NCBI GenBank assembly: GCA_023409955.1
Contig: JAEYQQ010000191.1
Span: 1 to 6,339, forward strand
Reading direction: 5' to 3'
DNA from: Bacillota bacterium
GTDB taxonomy: Bacteria; Bacillota; Clostridia; Christensenellales; Aristaeellaceae
Length of the DNA stretch: 6,339 nucleotides
This document shows positions 1 to 6,339 of this stretch, one piece after another. The translations under genes were made by a program, and so were the position numbers. Position 1 is the stretch's first letter, and each line of letters starts with the position of its first letter. Under the pieces are notes generated by a model that saw only the letters and a program-made list of their open reading frames with translations, was not told where the DNA came from and did not search any database.

Positions 1-1
1 T

Positions 2-106
2 GATCCGTTTATGACCCTTTCCTTCGTTAGCTTACCGGTCATACCAGCCTTGCGCCTGACCACGCTGGGTGTGGTGGATGTGGCAAAATCCATGATCGTA
101 AAGTAA
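2..106 (+). CDS. ade: C-terminal fragment of probable adenine deaminase (5' end outside window)
   Basis: A reading frame open from the left edge codes for 34 residues and ends at TAA 104-106. The visible tail, with the stretch MTLSFVSLPVIPALRLT followed by GVVDV, resembles the conserved C-terminus of bacterial adenine deaminases (Ade/AdeC, amidohydrolase superfamily) as I remember that family. Those enzymes hydrolyse adenine to hypoxanthine and ammonia in the cytoplasm for purine salvage. No metal-binding or catalytic residue lies in the visible part, so the call rests only on the tail. The gene converges on the minus-strand operon, and its stop codon lies inside a hairpin stem at 103-136. 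Another amidohydrolase-type protein is possible but fits less well. Confidence 0.65.
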   Translation, partial: DPFMTLSFVSLPVIPALRLTTLGVVDVAKSMIVK

Positions 107-136
107 AGGGCAGTCCACCCAGGACCACCCTTCTAC
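103..136. terminator. Hairpin between convergent genes, probable bidirectional terminator
   Basis: The outer stem GTAAAGGG (103-110) pairs with CCCTTCTAC (128-136), with C133 bulged. After a CA/CA internal loop, GTCC (113-116) pairs with GGAC (122-125) around the loop ACCCA. On the minus strand the stem runs into the T-rich stretch CCCTTTACTTTA, which suits termination of the YfbR/TIM-barrel transcript. On the plus strand only a weak T-rich stretch follows. It lies between the two convergent stops, as a shared terminator would. Confidence 0.5.
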
Positions 137-158
137 ATGTATTCTAATTTGATATACA

Positions 159-941
159 TTAACCAAAAACACTTCGTAAGAATGCAATGCTCTCTTTCAG
201 CGCCTGTTCATCCTCCGCCTGAGCGGCATATGGTTCCAGGATGATATCGCCCCGATAGCCGATTGCATCCAGTGCATGCTTTAGGCGTTTGAAATCAAAC
301 AGCCCCGTTCCCGGCAGGCAATGATAGCCTTGGGCATCGTGGTCCAGCACATGCACATGCACAAGCCTTGACGCCATCACAGGTATAAACGCGAAAGGAT
401 CGATGCCCTTTTGCCGCGCCTGCTTGATATCCAGCGTGAAACGCAAATCAGGGCATTCCTGCAGCAAATATGCTGCATCCTGGGGCCGTTTCAGACCACA
501 CCAGGAGACATTTTCCCAGGCAAGGGTAATCCCCCGCTCCTTGGCCAAATTGATTATTAAACCAACCGTTTGAGTTAATCTTGGTATCCGCTCTACAGTA
601 AGTGCCCCCCGGTAATCCGGCAGGCCGTGAAATACATAAACAGATGCACCCAGCGCTTCTCCGCAATCCAGCATGCCTTCCAATATGGAAAAAGCATCTT
701 TTCGCTGCCTTAGTGAAGCACCAAAGAGATCCGCCTCAAACTGCGTACCCTTGGCGTGGATGGATCGGCAATGCAGCCCGCCCAGTCTCTCCTTCGCCAG
801 CAGACCAAATTCCCTGGTGTACTCGCTGTGGGTTTCCAAAAAAATTTCGCAGGTATCTAGTGCAAAATCCTTCAGCTTCCGTGCCGCATCTTCCGTTTCC
901 AGCCGGCCGTAAAATGCGGCGGAGGTCAGCCCCAGCCGCAT
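159..941 (-). CDS. Sugar phosphate isomerase/epimerase-like TIM-barrel protein (AP endonuclease 2 / xylose isomerase-like fold)
   Basis: The 260-residue protein starts at ATG 941-939 and stops at TAA 161-159. It reads as a single xylose-isomerase-like TIM barrel: IHAKG with H62, YVFHG with H105, WENV with E143, TLDIKQ with D171, VHVHVLD with H195/H197 and D200, LPGTGLFDF (209-217), and ILEPY with E236. E143, D171, H197 and E236 are the likely divalent-metal ligands by analogy with the family. The Asp-x-x-His often found at the D171 position reads D-I-K-Q here, so the metal site may be altered. The start codon shares one base with the yfbR stop (TAATG), so the gene is probably translated by coupling. 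No signal peptide is visible and it should be cytoplasmic. The substrate is unknown: members include sugar-phosphate isomerases, epimerases and endonuclease IV, and the sequence alone does not choose, although size and motifs favour an isomerase/epimerase. Confidence 0.85.
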   Translation of the reverse strand: MRLGLTSAAFYGRLETEDAARKLKDFALDTCEIFLETHSEYTREFGLLAKERLGGLHCRSIHAKGTQFEADLFGASLRQRKDAFSILEGMLDCGEALGASVYVFHGLPDYRGALTVERIPRLTQTVGLIINLAKERGITLAWENVSWCGLKRPQDAAYLLQECPDLRFTLDIKQARQKGIDPFAFIPVMASRLVHVHVLDHDAQGYHCLPGTGLFDFKRLKHALDAIGYRGDIILEPYAAQAEDEQALKESIAFLRSVFG

Positions 942-1531
942 TATTCTTCGCCTCCACCGGACAGCTCATCCAGCGACAAAGCGAAGCTGGGCACAAACTC
1001 TTCCATAAAAGACTGCACCTCCGGCATATCAATTTCCAGAATCGATTTGCGAATAGTGGCCTTGGCCTGCATAAACTCACTGTTTCCAGCTTTTTCTTCC
1101 TCAATGCACTTGATATAGGCGCAGATGCGGTCAGCTGCCTTTACCAGCTTCCACTCATACGAATCAACGTCGGGCAAAAGATAGGACTGGTAGGATGATT
1201 GTAAATCAAAAGGCAGCATAGATAACAGCTTGTGACTGGCCACCTCTTCCAATTTCTTGTACTCTGTTTTCATAAAGACATTGTGATACTTTACAGGAGT
1301 AGGCAAATCACCGGTTATGACCTCACCGGCATCATGGTATATGGCCAATGCCATGATATGCTCTGGGTTCACCTTTTTTTGAAACCGAATTTGCGCAATG
1401 GCGGCCAGACCGTGGGCGATCATGGCAGCCTGCAGGGCATGCTCCATCACATTTTCCTGCCGCGTGTTACGCATGAGGCCCCAGCGCTGGATCAGCTTCA
1501 TTCTGGAAAGGTATGCAAAAAAGTGCTTCAT
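941..1531 (-). CDS. yfbR: HD-domain 5'-deoxynucleotidase, YfbR family
   Basis: The 196-residue protein aligns along its whole length with E. coli YfbR as I recall it, from the N-terminal HFFAYLSRMKLIQRW to the C-terminal FVPSFALSLDEL. YfbR is a cytoplasmic, metal-dependent phosphohydrolase that removes phosphate from deoxyribonucleoside 5'-monophosphates and serves dNMP turnover. The metal and substrate residues appear at the expected places: R16 and W17, H31 (VMEH), H66-D67 (YHDAGE), E70, D75 (TGDLPTP) and D134 (AADRICAY). I chose ATG 1531-1529 because AAGGAG (minus strand, 1543-1538) lies 6 bases upstream and the protein then begins where the family does. A longer frame to ATG 1618 runs through the thiT promoter and is unlikely. 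It is first in an operon with the TIM-barrel gene. Its own promoter must lie within the thiT regulatory region, but none is clear. Confidence 0.93.
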   Translation of the reverse strand: MKHFFAYLSRMKLIQRWGLMRNTRQENVMEHALQAAMIAHGLAAIAQIRFQKKVNPEHIMALAIYHDAGEVITGDLPTPVKYHNVFMKTEYKKLEEVASHKLLSMLPFDLQSSYQSYLLPDVDSYEWKLVKAADRICAYIKCIEEEKAGNSEFMQAKATIRKSILEIDMPEVQSFMEEFVPSFALSLDELSGGGEE

Positions 1532-1541
1532 AGGAATCTCC

Positions 1542-1569
1542 TTGACAGTTAATGGCGCTATGGTATAAT
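1542..1569 (+). promoter_or_regulatory. Consensus sigma-A promoter of the thiT leader
   Basis: A perfect -35 TTGACA (1542-1547) and a perfect -10 TATAAT (1564-1569) are 16 bases apart, with TG at 1561-1562 giving an extended -10. Transcription would start near 1576, about 15 bases before the TPP aptamer and about 240 before the thiT start. The first two bases of the -35 also belong to the yfbR Shine-Dalgarno sequence read on the other strand. Such a strong promoter fits a gene whose control is exercised downstream by termination. Confidence 0.9.
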
Positions 1570-1590
1570 CATACTCGAAAACTGCATCCA

Positions 1591-1684
1591 CCGCTAGGGG
1601 GGCAACACGGTTTTTCACTGTGGCTGAGAGGGCATTGTCCCGACCCTTAGAACCTGTGTAGGTAATCCTACCGAAGGGAAGCGG
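1591..1684 (+). ncRNA. TPP riboswitch (THI element) aptamer
   Basis: The conserved THI-box elements appear in order: a GGGGGG run (1597-1602), CTGAGA (1624-1629), GACCCTT (1642-1648), GAACCTG (1650-1656), the stem GTAGG/CCTAC (1658-1662/1667-1671) around TAAT, and CGAAGGGA (1672-1679). P1 is closed by CCGCT (1591-1595) with AGCGG (1680-1684), and a variable P3 arm follows CTGAGA (GGG/CCC around CATTGT). The RNA binds thiamine pyrophosphate. It lies in the leader of a thiamine transporter gene, which confirms the call. Confidence 0.97.
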
Positions 1685-1751
1685 AGGGCACGGAAGCTTT
1701 TCGTGTCCAACCTGAATTTTCGAAAAGAAAATTTTGGTATCTTCGTTTCCC
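1676..1751 (+). promoter_or_regulatory. Riboswitch expression platform: antiterminator pairing
   Basis: GGGAAGCGGAG (1676-1686) can pair with CTTCGTTTCCC (1741-1751) over 11 consecutive base pairs, two of them G-U. The 5' strand includes the 3' side of aptamer P1 (1680-1684), and the 3' strand includes the first three bases of the terminator stem (1749-1751). The antiterminator therefore excludes both. Between the strands lie two local hairpins: GGGCACG/CGTGTCC (1686-1692/1702-1708) and AATTTTC/GAAAATT (1715-1721/1727-1733). The inferred logic is that TPP stabilises P1 and allows termination, while without TPP the antiterminator forms and thiT is read. Confidence 0.75.
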
Positions 1752-1776
1752 GCGTGCGTTATGCCGCGGGTTTTTT
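1749..1776 (+). terminator. Riboswitch-controlled intrinsic terminator before thiT
   Basis: CCCGCG (1749-1754) pairs with CGCGGG (1765-1770) and is followed at once by six T (1771-1776), then ATTT. Two more GC pairs are possible inside the loop. It lies upstream of the thiT Shine-Dalgarno (GGGAGGAG, 1801-1808), so a transcript ending here carries no thiT. This makes control transcriptional rather than translational. Confidence 0.92.
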
Positions 1777-1815
1777 ATTTCTTGATGGGTGCACAAGAAA
1801 GGGAGGAGCCTTGTC

Positions 1816-2514
1816 ATGTGGAACTTTTTCTTAACTTCTGCCCTGGCCGATGGTGAATCGACCGCCAATGCCCAAGAACCCACCTGGCTGCAAAACGCAT
1901 TTGAGGGTTTCGGAAATGTCTCTTCCACCGGCTGGATCATACTTGCTGTACTCGTTATTCTTGGCGTAGGCTTTGCCGTAATCGCCAGACAAAAAGTAAA
2001 ATGGACACCCAAGCTATTGTCTTATGCAGCACTGTCTATTGCCCTGGCCTTTGTACTTTCCTATATACGGCTGTGGCGCATGCCCCAGGGAGGCACTGTG
2101 ACCCCTGCCAGCATGCTGCCGCTGATGCTTTTCTCTTATGCCTTTGGTGCAGGACCAGGCCTAATCGCCTCGCTGGCTTACGGCTTTTTGCAGGCCATCC
2201 AAGACCCGTATATCGTAGGCTTTTGGCAGTTTTTGCTGGACTATCCCATCGCTTATGCCATGATCGGTTTAATGGGTCTTTTTGCTAGCAAGCAAAACAA
2301 ATGGCTGATGTATATTGGCATGGGTGTGGTCAGCTTTCTGCGTATGATCTGCCATGTACTCAGCGGTGTAATCTTCTTTGCGGAATACGCAGGTAATGCT
2401 AATCCGTGGATTTACAGCATGGGCTATAACTCTTTTGTACTTGTGGATGCCGCCATTTGCGTGGCGGTGGCGCTGCTGGTTGCGCCAAGGGTATTAAAGT
2501 TGTTAAAAGGATAA
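1816..2514 (+). CDS. thiT: Energy-coupling factor thiamine transporter S-component ThiT
   Basis: The 232-residue integral membrane protein is the thiamine-binding S-component that docks on a shared ECF module (EcfA, EcfA', EcfT) to import thiamine. Family features are clear: RLWRMPQGGTVTPASMLPL (85-103), the YGFLQ...LLDYP region (122-144) and RMICHVLSGVIFF with H180 (176-188). A further aromatic patch, WIYSMGYN (198-205), follows before the last membrane segment. ATG 1816 is chosen over the in-frame GTG 1789 because GGGAGGAG (1801-1808) lies 7 bases before it. About 40 extra residues, including an added hydrophobic segment near 40-58, precede the usual ThiT core, which is commonly near 190 residues. 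The frame ends with tandem stops TAA TAG TAG (2512-2520). The TPP riboswitch upstream independently supports a role in thiamine uptake. No ECF ATPase gene is in the window, so the module must be encoded elsewhere. Confidence 0.96.
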   Translation: MWNFFLTSALADGESTANAQEPTWLQNAFEGFGNVSSTGWIILAVLVILGVGFAVIARQKVKWTPKLLSYAALSIALAFVLSYIRLWRMPQGGTVTPASMLPLMLFSYAFGAGPGLIASLAYGFLQAIQDPYIVGFWQFLLDYPIAYAMIGLMGLFASKQNKWLMYIGMGVVSFLRMICHVLSGVIFFAEYAGNANPWIYSMGYNSFVLVDAAICVAVALLVAPRVLKLLKG

Positions 2515-2517
2515 TAG

Positions 2518-2555
2518 TAGCAAAATGCCGCATGTGATCATGCGGCATTTTGCTA
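2518..2555. terminator. Bidirectional terminator between thiT and murA
   Basis: A perfect 17-bp inverted repeat, TAGCAAAATGCCGCATG (2518-2534) with its complement (2539-2555), encloses the 4-base loop TGAT. It fills the short gap between the convergent stops of thiT and murA. The AAAA/TTTT tracts in the lower stem give a T-rich 3' side in both directions, as is typical of a shared bidirectional terminator. Its left end overlaps the last of the three tandem thiT stop codons. Confidence 0.9.
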
Positions 2556-2562
2556 TTTGGCA

Positions 2563-3810
2563 TCAACTGCTTTTTACTTCAACCTTTGCACCAAGCAGAT
2601 TCAATTTTTCGGGAAGGTCTGCGTAGCCTCGGGCAATATTCCCTTGTGGATCGAGAATCTCCGTTTCCCCATGGGCAATCAGTCCGGCCAGCATCAGCGC
2701 CGCGCCGGCCCGAAGGTCAGTGCACGTTACTGGGGCACCTTGCAAAGATGCGCCGCCCTCGATAATGGCTACGCGGTTTTCCAGCCTGATGCGTGCGCCC
2801 ATACGCTTTAGTTCCTGGGCATGCATGAAGCGGTTTTCAAAAATGGTTTCCAGAAAAACGCTTGTACCCTTAACAGCCAATGCCACTGTCATCATAGGTG
2901 CTTGCATATCGGTGGGAAAACCGGGATAACTTAAGGTACGAAGTTCAAATGGATGAGCCGCACGGCTTGATATCCGCAGGCCGCCGCGGCTTTCTTTCAC
3001 CTGCACGCCAGCTTCCTGCAGTTTGAACAAAACCGCCCGCATATGATCTGGGCGTGCACCTTGCAACAGGATGCTTCCTTTTGTAATGGCGGCGGCGCAC
3101 GCAAGGGTTCCTGCCTCAATGCGGTCCGTTATCGGTTCATATACGCAACCGTGAAGTTCCTTTACTCCTTCCACAAAAATGGTACCTGTACCGGCGCCCA
3201 TAATTTTTGCGCCCATGGCAGTAAGGCAGTCTGCCAAATCAGTAATCTCTGGTTCTTTTGCCGCATTTTCAATTCTGGTGGTTCCCTCTGCCAAGGCTGC
3301 CGCCATCAGAATGTTTTCTGTCGCACCTACGCTGGGAAGGTCAAGATAGATGTTCCCGCCCTTTAGCTTTCCCTTGAGGGTCACGCTGCCGGAGGTAAGT
3401 TCTACCTCCGCCCCCATGGCCTGCATACCTTTGACATGCAGGTCGATGGGCCGCTGTCCAATGGCACAGCCTCCGGGCAGCGCCACCTTAGCATAGCCTG
3501 TGCGGGCCAGAAGCGGGCCCATTACAAGCACCGAAGCCCGCATCCGCCTGATGCTTTCCTCATCTGTTGGATTGTGGGGCTCAAGTGCAAAAGCGGTGAC
3601 GGTGCTGCCGCTTTCATCAACTTCTGCGCCGCAATCCCTTAAAATATGGATCAGCGTTTGCACATCCGTTAAATTGGGCACCCTTTGTATTGATAACGGT
3701 TCTTTCGTCAGAAGCGCTGCGGCCAGAATGGGCAAAACGGCATTTTTTGCCGTATTGATCGTTACCTCGCCGCTTAAAGTAGGACTTTGGGATACTACAT
3801 AAGTGGTCAT
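2563..3810 (-). CDS. murA: UDP-N-acetylglucosamine 1-carboxyvinyltransferase MurA
   Basis: The 415-residue cytoplasmic enzyme transfers enolpyruvate from PEP to UDP-GlcNAc, the first committed step of peptidoglycan synthesis. With ATG 3810 as start, the key residues fall at standard numbers: K22-N23 (NTAKNAVLPILAAALL), C115 and R120 in LPGGCAIGQRPIDLH, D301 in YPGFPTDMQAP, R367 in DLRAGAAL and R394 in NIARGYADL. Cys115 is the residue attacked by fosfomycin, so the enzyme should belong to the fosfomycin-targetable type; some bacteria carry Asp there. The length is close to the usual 415-430. The in-frame GTG 3882 would add 24 residues unlike the family; AGGGG (minus strand, 3824-3820) lies 9 bases before ATG 3810 and supports the shorter form. 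Many Firmicutes carry two MurA paralogues, and this sequence alone does not show which this is. A small ORF upstream overlaps the start by ATGA. Confidence 0.97.
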   Translation of the reverse strand: MTTYVVSQSPTLSGEVTINTAKNAVLPILAAALLTKEPLSIQRVPNLTDVQTLIHILRDCGAEVDESGSTVTAFALEPHNPTDEESIRRMRASVLVMGPLLARTGYAKVALPGGCAIGQRPIDLHVKGMQAMGAEVELTSGSVTLKGKLKGGNIYLDLPSVGATENILMAAALAEGTTRIENAAKEPEITDLADCLTAMGAKIMGAGTGTIFVEGVKELHGCVYEPITDRIEAGTLACAAAITKGSILLQGARPDHMRAVLFKLQEAGVQVKESRGGLRISSRAAHPFELRTLSYPGFPTDMQAPMMTVALAVKGTSVFLETIFENRFMHAQELKRMGARIRLENRVAIIEGGASLQGAPVTCTDLRAGAALMLAGLIAHGETEILDPQGNIARGYADLPEKLNLLGAKVEVKSS

Positions 3811-3878
3811 AATCCGCATCCCCTGAAAGCGGGACTTAAAGACCCGGGATCTGTGTTTTTCATAAGTGTTACACCCAT
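3807..3878 (-). CDS. Possible 23-residue leader ORF overlapping murA start
   Basis: ATG 3878-3876 is preceded 6 bases upstream by the strong Shine-Dalgarno GGGAGGG (minus strand, 3891-3885). The frame runs 23 codons to TGA 3809-3807, which overlaps the murA ATG as ATGA. This is stronger initiation context than murA itself has. The peptide (MGVTLMKNTDPG at its start, GCGL at its end) resembles nothing I know. The same frame is open further upstream and could start at ATG 3977 or 3974 (56 or 55 residues), but no ribosome site is seen there. The TCCC within GTCCC just upstream can pair with the murA Shine-Dalgarno (GGGG), so translation of this ORF could expose it. The ORF may also be chance, since GTG 3882 in the murA frame can use the same ribosome site less well. 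Confidence 0.35.
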   Translation of the reverse strand: MGVTLMKNTDPGSLSPAFRGCGL

Positions 3879-4012
3879 ACACTTCCCTCCCATCGCATTC
3901 AGTTTTTCCTGCGAAGGAGCTAATATTCTGCTGGAAAAGGTCGCAAAACCACGCTGGAAAACGGATTTTGCCATCATAATGCGGCGCAGTTCAACCGCCC
4001 GGAGTCATACAA

Positions 4013-4050
4013 GGCAGAATTTAAAGCCTTTCTGCCGGAAACATTTTTTT
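4013..4050 (+). other. Hairpin followed by a T-run, purpose unclear
   Basis: GGCAGAA (4013-4019) pairs with TTCTGCC (4030-4036) around a 10-base loop, and an alternative pairing AAGGC/GCCTT (4011-4015/4026-4030) competes with it. Seven T follow at 4044-4050 after the spacer GGAAACA. On the plus strand this resembles a weak terminator, but the nearest upstream gene, murA, is on the other strand. The rest of 3883-4060 shows no other gene or clear promoter to my eye. Confidence 0.3.
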
Positions 4051-4061
4051 CTGGCCGAGTC

Positions 4062-4090
4062 TTCCCAAGTGAGGAGATTTGTGGTACAAT
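4062..4090 (+). promoter_or_regulatory. uvrB promoter (extended -10)
   Basis: TACAAT (4085-4090) matches the -10 consensus at five of six positions and carries TG at 4082-4083, giving an extended -10. The -35 at TTCCCA (4062-4067, spacer 17) is poor, which is common with an extended -10. Transcription would start near 4097, inside the LexA box. Confidence 0.65.
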
Positions 4091-4093
4091 TTC

Positions 4094-4107
4094 AGAACAA
4101 ACGTTCT
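4094..4107 (+). promoter_or_regulatory. LexA (SOS) operator of uvrB
   Basis: AGAACAAACGTTCT contains GAAC-N4-GTTC (4095-4106), the core of the Gram-positive LexA/DinR box, with the flanking A and T extending the palindrome. It lies just after the -10 and before the Shine-Dalgarno GGAGG (4112-4116), so bound LexA would block transcription. uvrB is a well-known SOS gene in Firmicutes, which supports the call. Confidence 0.88.
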
Positions 4108-4120
4108 TATTGGAGGCAGC

Positions 4121-6127
<2,007 letters not shown>

Positions 6128-6158
6128 GGGAGGGATCAGGGGATGACGGATATATGCT

Positions 6159-6176
6159 AAAGAGATATATCTCTTT
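6159..6176. terminator. Palindromic hairpin after uvrB, possible bidirectional terminator
   Basis: AAAGAGATATATCTCTTT is a perfect 18-base palindrome between the uvrB stop and the convergent stop at 6190. It can fold as AAAGAG/CTCTTT with loop ATATAT. The stem is AT-rich and no long T-run follows on either strand (GGGAACTC on plus, AGCATATA on minus), so termination would be weak. A protein-binding palindrome is an alternative. Confidence 0.4.
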
Positions 6177-6189
6177 GGGAACTCAATTA

Positions 6190-6339
6190 TTAAGATAAGT
6201 CAGTTGCCATAATCTTGTCGCTTAGTTTCACTAACATTAGTTTATTGAATTTCCAATAAAGTAAATCGTTTTGCACTTGATCTACATTGCATTTTTCAAT
6301 AAGATAGTATAACCTTTCCAATTTTTCAACAACACATAG
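6190..6339 (-). CDS. C-terminal part of an unidentified small AT-rich gene (5' end outside window)
   Basis: A minus-strand frame is open from the right edge for 49 codons and stops at TAA 6192-6190. No convincing internal start with a ribosome site is seen, so it probably begins outside the window. The visible peptide is rich in Leu, Lys and Asn and looks helical: VVEKLERLYYLIEKCN (3-18), then LLYWKFNKLMLVKLSDKIM (26-44). Two helices with LxxLI spacing and the stretch LYWKFNKLM against the Spo0E-type LSQELDKLI pattern suggest a distant Spo0E-like phosphatase, but the essential Ser-Gln-x-x-Asp reads Tyr-Trp-x-x-Asn, so I do not assign it. Its composition (about 29% GC) is very unlike uvrB, which suggests a different origin. 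Codon use looks natural for an AT-rich gene, but 49 codons could be chance. Confidence 0.45.
   Translation of the reverse strand, partial: LCVVEKLERLYYLIEKCNVDQVQNDLLYWKFNKLMLVKLSDKIMATDLS

Noticed and set aside
602..1198. Plus-strand open frame of 198 codons opposite yfbR and the TIM-barrel gene
   Set aside because: It lies antisense to two well-supported genes, its peptide looks like low-quality reverse-strand translation, and no ribosome site fits.
1532..1618. Longer yfbR start at ATG 1618
   Set aside because: The added 29 residues would be read from the thiT promoter and aptamer region and do not match YfbR; ATG 1531 has a good ribosome site.
3811..3882. murA start at GTG 3882
   Set aside because: It adds 24 residues unlike MurA and shifts the catalytic Cys from the standard position 115.
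6130..6157. Start of uvrA or another gene directly after uvrB (AGGGG-ATG at about 6141)
   Set aside because: The frame stops after five codons and nothing resembling the UvrA N-terminus follows.
6190..6339. Firm assignment of the right-edge frame as a Spo0E-like phosphatase
   Set aside because: The Ser-Gln-x-x-Asp signature is not present (Tyr-Trp-x-x-Asn), and only part of the protein is visible.

Overview
The window looks like chromosomal DNA from a Gram-positive Firmicutes bacterium, most likely class Clostridia. The grounds are strong GGAGG-type ribosome binding sites, consensus sigma-A promoters, a Bacillus/Clostridium-type LexA box (GAAC-N4-GTTC) before uvrB, an ECF-type thiamine transporter (ThiT) under a transcription-terminating TPP riboswitch, and a MurA with full catalytic residues. 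Most of the window is of moderate to fairly high GC, but the last 150 bases fall to about 29% GC (counted by hand). I cannot name the genus.

Layout, left to right. Bases 2-106 (+) are the last 34 codons of a probable adenine deaminase, converging on a minus-strand pair. That pair runs from 1531 to 159: a YfbR-type HD-domain 5'-deoxynucleotidase followed, with a one-base stop/start overlap (TAATG), by a xylose-isomerase-like TIM-barrel protein. The intergenic region 1532-1815 is regulatory: a near-perfect promoter, a TPP aptamer, an 11-bp antiterminator and an intrinsic terminator precede thiT (1816-2514, +). A 17-bp hairpin separates thiT from convergent murA (3810-2563, -). Region 3811-4120 between murA and uvrB holds a possible 23-codon leader ORF overlapping the murA start (ATGA), a hairpin with a T-run of unknown purpose, and the SOS-type promoter of uvrB (4121-6127, +). 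After uvrB, an AT-rich minus-strand reading frame enters from the right edge and stops at 6190.

Functionally this is mostly housekeeping and salvage: adenine deamination, dNMP dephosphorylation, thiamine uptake controlled by TPP, the first committed step of peptidoglycan synthesis, and DNA repair controlled by LexA. No mobile element, CRISPR array, rRNA or tRNA was seen, and I found no clear new multi-gene system. The points most worth a second look are the fully readable riboswitch switch mechanism, the possible leader ORF of murA, and the AT-rich partial gene that sits next to uvrB where uvrA might have been expected.
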